Source of the DNA: Bacteroidota bacterium
GTDB taxonomy: Bacteria; Bacteroidota; Bacteroidia; Chitinophagales; BACL12
DNA length: 64,000 nucleotides
Assembly (NCBI GenBank): GCA_016124275.1
Contig: WGOA01000052.1
Location: 1-64,000, forward strand
Reading direction: 5' to 3'
Made by a program: the position numbers and the translations under genes. Below are positions 1 to 7,949 of this stretch, piece after piece. The notes beneath the pieces are model-generated. The model saw nothing but the letters and a program-made list of their open reading frames with translations. It had not been told where the DNA came from and did not search any database. Positions within the stretch are counted from its first letter, which is position 1. Each line of letters starts with the position of its first letter.

Positions 1-2
1 TG

Positions 3-815
3 GCCGCCAGTTGGCTGGAGCGTTGCGGCATGGATTTAGGCGATGAGTATTTTGAAGCCACCTACGGCAATCCCCGCGGCCACTTTGAAGACCTTGTGTT
101 TGTTGGTTTTCACAAGCAAATCCTGGCCAGACAAGGCGTTGATTTTGTCATCACGCCGGAGCGCGAACTGAATGTGTCGGCACAGGAAACGCGCGAAGCC
201 TATACGCTTTTGCGCGAGCGCGGCGGCCGCCCGCAATGGGGCTGGAAAGATCCGCGCACCAGCCTTTTTCTGGATTTCTGGCGCGCCCGGTTGCTGCAAT
301 TGAGAGTTTTGGGCTTGTACCGGCCTTACAACACGGTGGTGCATTCGCTGATGCGCCGCGACTTAAAGCAACCGGCTGTCGGCCTGAAAAAAGCCCTTCT
401 CCCGTATTGGCATCATCCGGCTAACCGCCTGTTGGCCAATCGCTACCTGGGCACTTGGATCCGCTACAACCAGGCCTTGCTGCGCCATGCCGAGCAGTAC
501 CCAGCCGAGATTGTCCTGCTGAGGGCAGAAGATTTGGAGACTTCGGACGCCGCGCTGCAAGCCTTCCTCTCTCAACAGTGGGGCTTTCACCTGACCCCGG
601 TGCCCATTCAAAGCGTTTTTGTTCCGGGCGAATTGGACAATGCGCTCCCCGACATTCGTTTCTCAAAAAAACTGCGCGCGCAGGCAGAACAGGTCTGGGA
701 ACAACTCGAATCCAGGCGTTTTACTGCGGCCAACAATCCTTTTAATGGAGCTGGAGTTGGCAATGTTCCAAGTACTGCATTTCCCGGAGCACCATTAGGC
801 AGTCTCGGCGCATGA
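3..815 (+). CDS. sulfotransferase-like protein, 5' end cut by window
   Basis: This probably transfers sulfate from PAPS to a sugar or other surface acceptor. The frame is open from base 3, and the residues before the first ATG (SWLERCGMDLG) fit a sulfotransferase N-terminus, so the true start lies left of the window and the ATG at 30 is internal. A GWKDPRTSLFL segment (about residue 80 of the visible part) resembles the conserved family motif, and LLRAEDLE matches the late conserved region. The stop overlaps the next gene's start (ATGA), which implies translational coupling with the glycosyltransferase downstream. The family call rests on motif resemblance only. The PAPS-binding P-loop would be outside the window. 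Confidence 0.6.
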   Translation, partial: AASWLERCGMDLGDEYFEATYGNPRGHFEDLVFVGFHKQILARQGVDFVITPERELNVSAQETREAYTLLRERGGRPQWGWKDPRTSLFLDFWRARLLQLRVLGLYRPYNTVVHSLMRRDLKQPAVGLKKALLPYWHHPANRLLANRYLGTWIRYNQALLRHAEQYPAEIVLLRAEDLETSDAALQAFLSQQWGFHLTPVPIQSVFVPGELDNALPDIRFSKKLRAQAEQVWEQLESRRFTAANNPFNGAGVGNVPSTAFPGAPLGSLGA

Positions 816-2017
816 AAATCCTGTTCGCTCAAAATGCCCAGGGCATTGGGGGCTCTGAAAACTACCTGTTGCGTCTGCTTCCGGCCCTTCAGGAACGCGG
901 CCATGAGGTTGCCTTCGCGGGTGTCCACAACACAAAGGCCCCTGGCAGTATCGCAGAAGTGGACCGCTGGATGCAGGGGTTTCGCGATCAGCAGATCCCC
1001 GTTTTTTTCCGAACCACCCGGTCTTATCTGGATCCAACTGTGCCCTGGTGGCTTTGGAAGCAATTTCGCCGCGGTGCAGCGCAGCAAAAGCCCTTCGACT
1101 TATTGCACACGCACCTGATCTATGCAGATTTTTGGGCAGCTTGTATTCGGGCCTTTGTGGGCAAGCGCTGTCCGGTGGTCAGCACCGTTCACGGCTATGA
1201 AGAGCGCATTTTAGAGCGCTATGTGCTTGAACCGGAGCAGGTTCCCCGAAACCTTTATTGGCAGGTGTTTAATGCTACCCGCCGCTTTTTGCCGCTTACC
1301 TATTCCTGTTCCGCCGGGTTGCGCGATTTTTACGCCCGAGCGGGGATTCGCGGGGCTCATACGTGGCCGGTGGTGGAGCATGGCTTTGATTTTCCAGGGG
1401 TAAGACCGCCGTATGACCCCAACTGCCGCTTGGGAAACCCGCAAATTGCGGTCATTGGACGGCTGATTAAGCGAAAAGGGGTGCCCATGGCTTTGGAAGC
1501 CATTGAAAAGCTTTTGCCCCATTTTCCGGGCATTCAGCTTGTTGTGGTGGGCTCAGGTCCGGAGCTGGAGGCCCTGCGTATGCATGCAGCCGATCTGGGT
1601 CTGTCCAATCATGTGCATTTTCAGGGCTTTGACCCGAACCCCATTCGCTGGATGCTCGCTTCGGATCTGGTGTTGGTTCCTTCGTATGCTGAAGGATTGC
1701 CGCTTGTGATCTTTGAAGCGTTTTTTGCCCAAAAACCGGTGGTGGCCTTCGATACCATTGGGTGCAGAGATTTGATTCAGAATGGAGAAACTGGTATTTT
1801 AGCTCCTTCATTTGAGCGCCAAGCACTTGTGAATGCTATTCGCTCCCTGCTAGCGGATAAATCCAAAAGCATTCCGATAGTTCAGTCTGCGCACCATCGC
1901 CTCTTTGAATATTATACCCTTAAGAGGATGGTTGATCAAACAGCGTCTATTTACCGCCAACTTCTTCCTGAGTCCAATCCAAGTGGATCGATGACAACGT
2001 TGACAAAAAATCCCTGA
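812..2017 (+). CDS. glycosyltransferase family 4 (GT-B fold)
   Basis: This transfers a sugar from a nucleotide donor during polysaccharide or glycan assembly at the cytoplasmic membrane. The 401 aa length is normal for the family. The N-terminus has GIGGSENYLLRLLPAL, typical of the acceptor-side Rossmann domain. The C-terminal half has IAVIGRLIKRKG followed by the EX7E region PSYAEGLPLVIFEAF near residue 293. Donor and acceptor cannot be read from sequence. It overlaps the sulfotransferase-like gene by 4 nt and is followed by a small gap before a clearly AT-richer gene. Confidence 0.88.
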   Translation: MKILFAQNAQGIGGSENYLLRLLPALQERGHEVAFAGVHNTKAPGSIAEVDRWMQGFRDQQIPVFFRTTRSYLDPTVPWWLWKQFRRGAAQQKPFDLLHTHLIYADFWAACIRAFVGKRCPVVSTVHGYEERILERYVLEPEQVPRNLYWQVFNATRRFLPLTYSCSAGLRDFYARAGIRGAHTWPVVEHGFDFPGVRPPYDPNCRLGNPQIAVIGRLIKRKGVPMALEAIEKLLPHFPGIQLVVVGSGPELEALRMHAADLGLSNHVHFQGFDPNPIRWMLASDLVLVPSYAEGLPLVIFEAFFAQKPVVAFDTIGCRDLIQNGETGILAPSFERQALVNAIRSLLADKSKSIPIVQSAHHRLFEYYTLKRMVDQTASIYRQLLPESNPSGSMTTLTKNP

Positions 2018-2038
2018 GCAAGTAGTTTTTATATTAAT

Positions 2039-2725
2039 ATGTTAAGTAATATTATTTATGGAAGTTCTGCTGGCTGTCTTTTAGCTGCTTTTTTTTATCT
2101 CTTGAAATGGTTGAAGGAACGAAGAATGCTCATAAACATTATCAATGAAATCAAGGGGGACAAAAGTCAATTCGCCAGTATAGAGTCGCTTACCGTGTTA
2201 AAGAAATATTTATCTAAAAATATAAATTACGATACCGCCAAAAGGGAAGCCAAGCGCCCACTGCTCCGGCAGCCAGCAGCGACAACCTTAAAGACTGGCT
2301 TTGGTTTTTGTGGGGAGAATGCCAGGGTGGCTGTATTGATGTTAAACTATGGAGGAATCAAAGCTGGAAGGGTTTACTTGTTTGGCAATCGCTGGAATCA
2401 CGTTGTTGTAGAGCATTTATACAATGATAAATGGTATCTTTTTGATGCTCACAATGACCCAGGGGTTATGTTGCCAGATGCCAAAGTGGCTAAAATACTC
2501 ATTGAAGACATCAGCTCGTTCCCAAATGAATACCGAGATCAGAATGAATGGGTAGCGAGTTGCAGGATAAAAATTGCCAGAAAAGTCAGTATGCTATCTG
2601 GAGTTTCTCAATGGAGGTTACCTAAACCATTTACCATCCTGGTGGAAAGCCCAGATCTGATCATGGCAATTGCTTTTCTAATGGCGGGAATTGCCTTGCT
2701 GATTCTGAAACAAATAATGATCTAG
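2039..2725 (+). CDS. membrane-anchored transglutaminase-like cysteine protein
   Basis: I do not recognise a named family. The 228 aa protein has a hydrophobic segment at about residues 5-23 and another at about 205-225, so the central domain is probably held at the membrane. GFGFCGENARVAVLML (Cys91), RWNHVVVEH (His121) and WYLFDAHND (Asp137) are spaced like the Cys-His-Asp triad of transglutaminase-like domains. It could be a protease, peptidase or amidase acting near the glycan machinery; the substrate is unknown. The gene is visibly AT-richer than the flanking glycosyltransferases and lies 5 nt before the methyltransferase gene. Confidence 0.6.
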   Translation: MLSNIIYGSSAGCLLAAFFYLLKWLKERRMLINIINEIKGDKSQFASIESLTVLKKYLSKNINYDTAKREAKRPLLRQPAATTLKTGFGFCGENARVAVLMLNYGGIKAGRVYLFGNRWNHVVVEHLYNDKWYLFDAHNDPGVMLPDAKVAKILIEDISSFPNEYRDQNEWVASCRIKIARKVSMLSGVSQWRLPKPFTILVESPDLIMAIAFLMAGIALLILKQIMI

Positions 2726-2730
2726 AGTTT

Positions 2731-3660
2731 ATGACAAAGCAAGCCAATTGTTTGTTGTGTAATAGCGAGGAGTATATACTCGTAAAGGAGTTTCCTGATG
2801 GAGTAAAGGTAGGCCGCTGCAAAAGCTGCGGTTTCCTTTATACCCCCGTTATGGATTCTGTTCCGGAAAACTTGTTTGGGGCCTCAACGGCTGATGTGTT
2901 GACCGTTTTTTACGACCCTATTGTGAAAGGACGTGTAAAGCATTTCAGGCACCAGAACTTCAAGGATTACTTGGGTGTTGTTTCTACTTACTCTAAGAGC
3001 AAACGGTTGCTTGATATCGGTTGTGCCCATGGATTTTTTGGATTGGAAGCAAGAAAGAATGGCTATGATGTTTCCGGAGTGGAACCACATCCCGCCATGG
3101 GAAAGTTTGCCAAGGATGTGCTGCAGCTGCCAATTTTTCCTGGAACTTTTGCCACAGCAAATATTCCGGATAGCCGATGGGACATAGCAACATTTACGGA
3201 CTCCATGGAGTATTTTCCCGATCCGGTTGCTGATCTCAAAAAGCTTCGCGAGAAACACCTAAATGACCAAGGCATTGTATTTATCAAGGTGCCTAATGGC
3301 GATTACTTCGTTTTGAGGCATTGGATCCAGAGGAAATTGGGCGTGAAGGCAGGGGGATCAGAAGCGTTTGCTCCCTCCAAGCGCGTAGCGCATTACAATC
3401 AGAAATCAATCCGGCAGCTCTTAGAGATTTCCGGCTTTACAGTACTCAAGATTGGCTACCTGCAACCGGTCCATTCACCAGTTTGGCCAAAGTACACAGG
3501 TCTTTGGCTAGAGTTTGAAGCGCCATTTTTCATGCAATGGAAACAGGTGATTGCCCGAAAGGTCATTCACGCATTGGGCAAAATTCAATATGCACTTGCG
3601 GGGCGCAATCACTTTAGCCAGGGAATTTACGTTGTTGGGCGTAAAGGAATTGCACATTAG
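2731..3660 (+). CDS. class I SAM-dependent methyltransferase with N-terminal zinc ribbon
   Basis: This is probably a methyltransferase of the polysaccharide cluster. Two CxxC pairs near the N-terminus (CLLCNSEEY and CKSCGF, residues 8-35) form a likely zinc-binding knuckle, common in sugar C- or O-methyltransferases. The SAM-binding motif I is LLDIGCAHGFFGLEA near residue 92, followed by the acidic motif VSGVEPH. The 309 aa length is typical. The acceptor cannot be assigned. Like the preceding gene it is AT-richer than its neighbours, so the two may have entered the cluster together. Confidence 0.8.
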   Translation: MTKQANCLLCNSEEYILVKEFPDGVKVGRCKSCGFLYTPVMDSVPENLFGASTADVLTVFYDPIVKGRVKHFRHQNFKDYLGVVSTYSKSKRLLDIGCAHGFFGLEARKNGYDVSGVEPHPAMGKFAKDVLQLPIFPGTFATANIPDSRWDIATFTDSMEYFPDPVADLKKLREKHLNDQGIVFIKVPNGDYFVLRHWIQRKLGVKAGGSEAFAPSKRVAHYNQKSIRQLLEISGFTVLKIGYLQPVHSPVWPKYTGLWLEFEAPFFMQWKQVIARKVIHALGKIQYALAGRNHFSQGIYVVGRKGIAH

Positions 3661-3728
3661 CCCAATCACAGGGCTTAAATCCCCCCAACCAAGGCTGGCT
3701 TCTACCTTCCTTTGTTCTGGTGGATGAC

Positions 3729-3736
3729 TAACTTTG
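3729..3736 (+). promoter_or_regulatory. -7 promoter element TAACTTTG before the epimerase gene
   Basis: TAACTTTG matches the Bacteroidota -7 consensus TAnnTTTG and ends 10 nt before the TTG start at 3747. I see no convincing -33 TTG at the usual spacing. Confidence 0.5.
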
Positions 3737-3746
3737 CGCAGGTTAA

Positions 3747-4757
3747 TTGAGAAGTTTGTACTATCCTACCCCATACCACCAAAAGCCCCTTGCGGAGACC
3801 TCCATCCTCGTCACGGGTGGGGCGGGCTTCATCGGAAGCCACCTGGTCGAGTACCTGTTGCAACATGGGGTTAAGCGGGTGCGGGTGCTCGACAGCCTGA
3901 TCACCGGGTTGCGATCCAATGTGGAGCTTTTTCGCGATGATTCCCGCCATGAATTTGTGGAAGGGGATATGCGCGATTTTGCCACCTGCCTGCGCGCTTG
4001 TGAGGGCATGGATCTGGTAAGCCATCAAGCCGCCTTGGGATCCGTTCCGCGTTCGGTTGCCGATCCCATCACCACTAACCAGATCAACGTGGAGGGCTAT
4101 GTCAATGTGCTCACGGCGGCCCGGCAGGCTGGTGTGAAGCGCGTGGTGTATGCCTCCTCCAGTTCAGTTTACGGCGATGAGGCTACTCTTCCCAAAACTG
4201 AAGCCAAAATTGGCAAGCCCCTTTCGCCCTATGCGGTCAGCAAGCTGGCAGGTGAGCTTTACCAGCAGGTGTTCAGCCAGGTTTACCAGCAGGAGATTAT
4301 TGGGCTTCGCTATTTCAACGTTTTTGGCCCGCGCCAGGACCCGAACGGACCTTACGCTGCGGTCATTCCAAAGTTCATCGACAAGATTCTGAACGGTCAA
4401 GCGGTGGAGATTGATGGCGACGGTGGCCAAACCCGCGATTTTACCTTCATCGAGAATGTAGTGCAAGCCAACCTGCTGGCGCTGACGACCAGCAACCCCG
4501 AAGCGCTGGGCCAGGTGTACAATGTTGCGGTTGGCGAGCGTTTTACCGTGCTCCAATTGTTTGATCATCTGCGACTTTTGTTGGGCTCCGATGCTGCACC
4601 GGTGCATAAGGATTCCCGGCCTGGCGACATTCGCGACAGTTTAGCCAGCATTGAAAAGGCGGCTAAACTGCTGGGCTACGAGCCCCGATTTCGCATGAAG
4701 CAGGGTCTTGCCCTGACCGTGGAGCATTTTTTGGCTGAATCGCTCAAAAGCGAATAG
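3747..4757 (+). CDS. NAD-dependent sugar-nucleotide epimerase (WbpP/UDP-hexose 4-epimerase type)
   Basis: This interconverts a UDP-sugar for polysaccharide synthesis. It is a short-chain extended fold of 336 aa: the NAD motif is VTGGAGFIGSHLVEYLL (residues 22-38), the catalytic Ser is in VVYASSSSVYG, and the Tyr/Lys pair is in SPYAVSKLAGELY. HQAALGSVPRSVADP and RYFNVFGPRQDPNGPYAAVIPKF closely resemble the WbpP/Gne group that acts on UDP-GlcNAc or UDP-GlcNAcA, but substrate choice is inference. The start is TTG (3747, or the TTG at 3756); no in-frame ATG precedes the Rossmann motif. It ends 1 nt before the next start codon. Confidence 0.85.
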   Translation: MRSLYYPTPYHQKPLAETSILVTGGAGFIGSHLVEYLLQHGVKRVRVLDSLITGLRSNVELFRDDSRHEFVEGDMRDFATCLRACEGMDLVSHQAALGSVPRSVADPITTNQINVEGYVNVLTAARQAGVKRVVYASSSSVYGDEATLPKTEAKIGKPLSPYAVSKLAGELYQQVFSQVYQQEIIGLRYFNVFGPRQDPNGPYAAVIPKFIDKILNGQAVEIDGDGGQTRDFTFIENVVQANLLALTTSNPEALGQVYNVAVGERFTVLQLFDHLRLLLGSDAAPVHKDSRPGDIRDSLASIEKAAKLLGYEPRFRMKQGLALTVEHFLAESLKSE

Positions 4758-4758
4758 G

Positions 4759-6027
4759 GTGCAGCGCGATGCTCCCCATGCGGTTTTCCTCTCGTACGAT
4801 GGCATGACCGACCCTTTGGGTCAAAGCCAGGTCATTCCCTACTTGGCAGGCCTTGTGCGGCAAGGTTACCGCATCAGCATCATCAGTTTCGAAAAGCCTG
4901 CGGTCTTTGAGCAACAGCGCGGAACCATTCAAGCCTTGCTGGACCGCTCGGGCATCCAGTGGATACCGCTGTCCTACACCAAAAGCCCACCGGTGCTCAG
5001 CACCGTTTACGACATCCTGCGCATGTACCGGACGGTGCTGGCGTTGCACCACCGCACACCGATTCAATTGTTGCACGCGCGCAGTTATATTTCGGCGCGG
5101 GTAGCGCTGACGATAGGGCGCAAAACCGGCATCCCATGGCTGTTTGACATGCGCGGTTTTTATGCGGATGAGCGGGTAGATGGCCACTTATGGCCGCAGT
5201 CCAACCCCATTTTTCGCAGCGTTTACGGATATTTCAAGCGAAGGGAACTCGATTTTCTGCGCGAATCCAGTGCGGTCATCAGCCTTACGCATGCGGGGAA
5301 ACGCTTCATGGAAACGAAGCTTTTGCCCGGGCTTGATTCGAATAAAACCCGTGTTATCCCCTGTTGCGCTGACCTTGATCGCTTTGACTATACCCGCTTT
5401 GCCCCGGCAGACCGCGATGCGGTGCGAAAGGAGCTGGGTATTGATCCGAACGCCCTGGTCGTGGTCTATTCAGGCTCGGTCGGCACCTGGTATATGCTGG
5501 ACGAGATGCTGCAGTGGTTTGTCGAACTGCAGAAGCGTCGCCCGGATGCTGTTTTTATATTCCTGAGCGCTGAGCAGGAGCGGATTTCGCAGCGAGCCGT
5601 ATATTTCGGTATCCATAACATTAATTTAGTTATCCGTAAGGTTGTTTATGCTGAAATGCCCCGCTACCTCAATTGTGCGGATTTAGGCCTATTCTTCATA
5701 GTGCCCACGTTTTCTAAGCAGGCATCCAGCCCCACAAAGATGGGCGAGTTAATGGGAATGGGCATTCCGCTTGTCTGCAACAGCGGGGTAGGAGATGTCG
5801 GTGACATTGTGCAGCAAAGCCAATGTGGCATTGCGTTGGACGTCAACGATCCTGAACAAATGCAGGCCTCCGTGACCCAAGTGGAGTCCTTGCTACCCTT
5901 GGACAAAGCCACCATTCGCCAGGCTGCCTTCCGATTCTACTCGCTCCAGGCCGGCATTGAGACCTATGCGGCTACCTATGCGCAGGTTCTGAGCCCGGAC
6001 AAACGCAACCCAGATCCCAAAACCTAA
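4759..6027 (+). CDS. glycosyltransferase family 4
   Basis: This is a 422 aa GT-B glycosyltransferase. The start is GTG, directly after the epimerase stop. The N-terminal domain begins AVFLSYDGMTDPLGQSQVIPYLAGL, a common opening in family-4 enzymes. The central region FDMRGFYADERVDG and the C-terminal SPTKMGELMGMGIPLVCN (near residue 322) place it in the branch where the second Glu region reads KxGELMAxGxP. It is probably one of the sugar-adding steps of the glycan repeat. Donor and linkage are unknown. Confidence 0.87.
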   Translation: MQRDAPHAVFLSYDGMTDPLGQSQVIPYLAGLVRQGYRISIISFEKPAVFEQQRGTIQALLDRSGIQWIPLSYTKSPPVLSTVYDILRMYRTVLALHHRTPIQLLHARSYISARVALTIGRKTGIPWLFDMRGFYADERVDGHLWPQSNPIFRSVYGYFKRRELDFLRESSAVISLTHAGKRFMETKLLPGLDSNKTRVIPCCADLDRFDYTRFAPADRDAVRKELGIDPNALVVVYSGSVGTWYMLDEMLQWFVELQKRRPDAVFIFLSAEQERISQRAVYFGIHNINLVIRKVVYAEMPRYLNCADLGLFFIVPTFSKQASSPTKMGELMGMGIPLVCNSGVGDVGDIVQQSQCGIALDVNDPEQMQASVTQVESLLPLDKATIRQAAFRFYSLQAGIETYAATYAQVLSPDKRNPDPKT

Positions 6028-6042
6028 AACACAAGATATACT

Positions 6043-7902
6043 ATGTGTGGCATAGCGGGTTTTGTGGATGAAAAAGGGCGTCTGGACCGGGGACAGCTCA
6101 GCGCAATGGGCCTGGCTATGGCGCATCGCGGTCCCGATGCAGAAGGCATTTGGCACGAAGGACCAGCGGGCTTTTTACACCGGCGACTCAGCATTCTCGA
6201 CTTATCCGACTCGGCCAACCAGCCCATGCACAGTGCCGACGGGCGCTATGTCATGGTGTTTAATGGAGAGATTTACAACTATCGTCAGATTGCCCGGGAT
6301 TTAGCACTCCAGGACCTTCGCACCACCGGCGATTCCGAAGTGATCCTGGAAGCCTTTGCCCGGCTTGGTCCCGATTTCGTGTACAGGCTAAATGGCATGT
6401 TCAGCATCGCCATCTGGGACAAAGCTCGACAGGAACTGCACCTCTTTCGCGATCACATCGGCATCAAGCCGCTGTACTATTCGCTGGATCAGGATCGGCT
6501 GGTTTTCGCTTCTGAACTCAAGGCGTTGTTGCAGATTCCGGGCCTGCGCGATCGCAGCGAGCTAAACCCTGCCGCGCTCAACGCCTTTTTGCATTTGAGC
6601 TACATCCCTGGCGAGTTGTCCATCTACGAGGGCATACGAAAACTTCTGCCGGGGCACAAAGCGCTGTACAAAGGCGGCAAACTCCACCTGACCCGCTACT
6701 GGAACATAGAGGATACTATTCACACAAACCCATCGCCAACGGAAGCCGTGGCGGTAGAGCAGCTACACCCTTTGCTCCGCGATTCCGTAGCCTCGCAAAT
6801 GATTGCGGACGTGCCCTTGGGTACCTTTCTCAGCGGGGGAATTGACTCCAGTCTGGTCACAGCCTTGGCGGCAGAAGCCTCCCCCCATCGGGTTCGAACC
6901 TTTTCTATCGGGTTCAAAGAAAGCAAGTTTAACGAAGCGCACTATGCGCGACATGTAGCGGAACACCTCAGAACCGACCACACAGAGTTTGTGCTGTCAG
7001 AAGAAGAGGCGCAAAGTCGTTTTGAAGACATTTTGGCCACCTACGACGAGCCTTTCGGCGATTCCTCAGCGATTCCCACCATGCTGGTCTCCGAACTGGC
7101 CCGCAAAGAAGTAACCGTCATCCTCTCCGGCGATGGGGGCGATGAAACGCACCTGGGCTACGGAAGCTATGCCTGGGCAGATCGGCTGGAGCAGCCCATT
7201 TATCGCGGACTGCATAATCCGCTGGCACTGGCGCTGGAACACACGCCAGGCCTTCCTGACCGCTACCGCCGTATCGGCAAGCTCCTTCACTATCCCGACC
7301 AGACGCACCTGCCCAGCCATATTTTCTCGCAGGAACAATATGCCTTCAGCCGGGCTGAGTTGCGCAGCCTGGTCAAACAGCCCTTTCACGCTGATTTTGC
7401 CTTGCCCGAGTTCCCGGAACGGTCCTACCTCCATCTGACTGCTGCAGAGCGGCAAGCTCTTTTCGACCTAAAGCGCTACCTGCCTGATGACCTGCTGGTT
7501 AAAGTGGACCGCGCCAGCATGCGATCTTCGCTTGAAGTGCGGGTGCCTTTGCTGGACCATCGCCTGGTTTCATATGCGCTCAATCTGCCTGCGGCATTGC
7601 GCAGCCACAACGGTGTCAGCAAGAGACTCCTCAAGCAGATCCTCTACCAGTATGTTCCCGCGTCGGTTTTTGCCCGTCCCAAATGGGGTTTTGGCATCCC
7701 GCTCGGTGATTGGCTCAAGGGTCAATGGAAGGAGCGCATTCCGCAATACCTGAATAAAGACCTGGTTGAAGAAGCCGGTTTGGTCCATTTCTCCGAAGTG
7801 GAGCGGCTGCTGAAGCTTTTCGCACGGGGCCATAGTCATTTGTATGTTCGAATTTGGCTTTTGCTCTTGCTGCACAAATGGTATGCGGAGAAATTTCGAT
7901 AA
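6043..7902 (+). CDS. asnB: asparagine synthetase-like glutamine amidotransferase (first of two)
   Basis: This is a glutamine-hydrolysing AsnB-type amidotransferase of 619 aa. The start is fixed by the N-terminal nucleophile: MCGIAGFVDEKG puts Cys at position 2 after Met removal, and AHRGPDAEG and VFNGEIYN complete the glutaminase domain. The C-terminal ATP-pyrophosphatase domain has FLSGGIDSSLVTAL near residue 263. Copies inside polysaccharide loci often amidate sugar carboxylates or other acceptors rather than making asparagine; that role is inferred from location. The next gene is a diverged paralogue. Confidence 0.85.
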   Translation: MCGIAGFVDEKGRLDRGQLSAMGLAMAHRGPDAEGIWHEGPAGFLHRRLSILDLSDSANQPMHSADGRYVMVFNGEIYNYRQIARDLALQDLRTTGDSEVILEAFARLGPDFVYRLNGMFSIAIWDKARQELHLFRDHIGIKPLYYSLDQDRLVFASELKALLQIPGLRDRSELNPAALNAFLHLSYIPGELSIYEGIRKLLPGHKALYKGGKLHLTRYWNIEDTIHTNPSPTEAVAVEQLHPLLRDSVASQMIADVPLGTFLSGGIDSSLVTALAAEASPHRVRTFSIGFKESKFNEAHYARHVAEHLRTDHTEFVLSEEEAQSRFEDILATYDEPFGDSSAIPTMLVSELARKEVTVILSGDGGDETHLGYGSYAWADRLEQPIYRGLHNPLALALEHTPGLPDRYRRIGKLLHYPDQTHLPSHIFSQEQYAFSRAELRSLVKQPFHADFALPEFPERSYLHLTAAERQALFDLKRYLPDDLLVKVDRASMRSSLEVRVPLLDHRLVSYALNLPAALRSHNGVSKRLLKQILYQYVPASVFARPKWGFGIPLGDWLKGQWKERIPQYLNKDLVEEAGLVHFSEVERLLKLFARGHSHLYVRIWLLLLLHKWYAEKFR

Positions 7903-7936
7903 GCCTTTGCATACCACAAACCCAAACGCCAAGCCC

Positions 7937-7944
7937 TAAATTTG
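7937..7944 (+). promoter_or_regulatory. -7 element TAAATTTG 5 nt before asnB2 ATG
   Basis: TAAATTTG fits TAnnTTTG exactly. It is followed by CCCCA and then the ATG at 7950, so transcription would begin at or next to the start codon. This supports 7950, not the ORF-track start at 7854. Confidence 0.55.
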
Positions 7945-7949
7945 CCCCA

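Noticed and set aside
6885-6905. tRNA T-loop-like GGTTCGAACC
   Set aside because: It lies inside the conserved asnB coding sequence with no cloverleaf around it; no tRNA gene was found in the window.
7854-7949. N-terminal extension of asnB2 in the ORF track
   Set aside because: The catalytic Cys must be residue 2, and a promoter element lies inside the extension.
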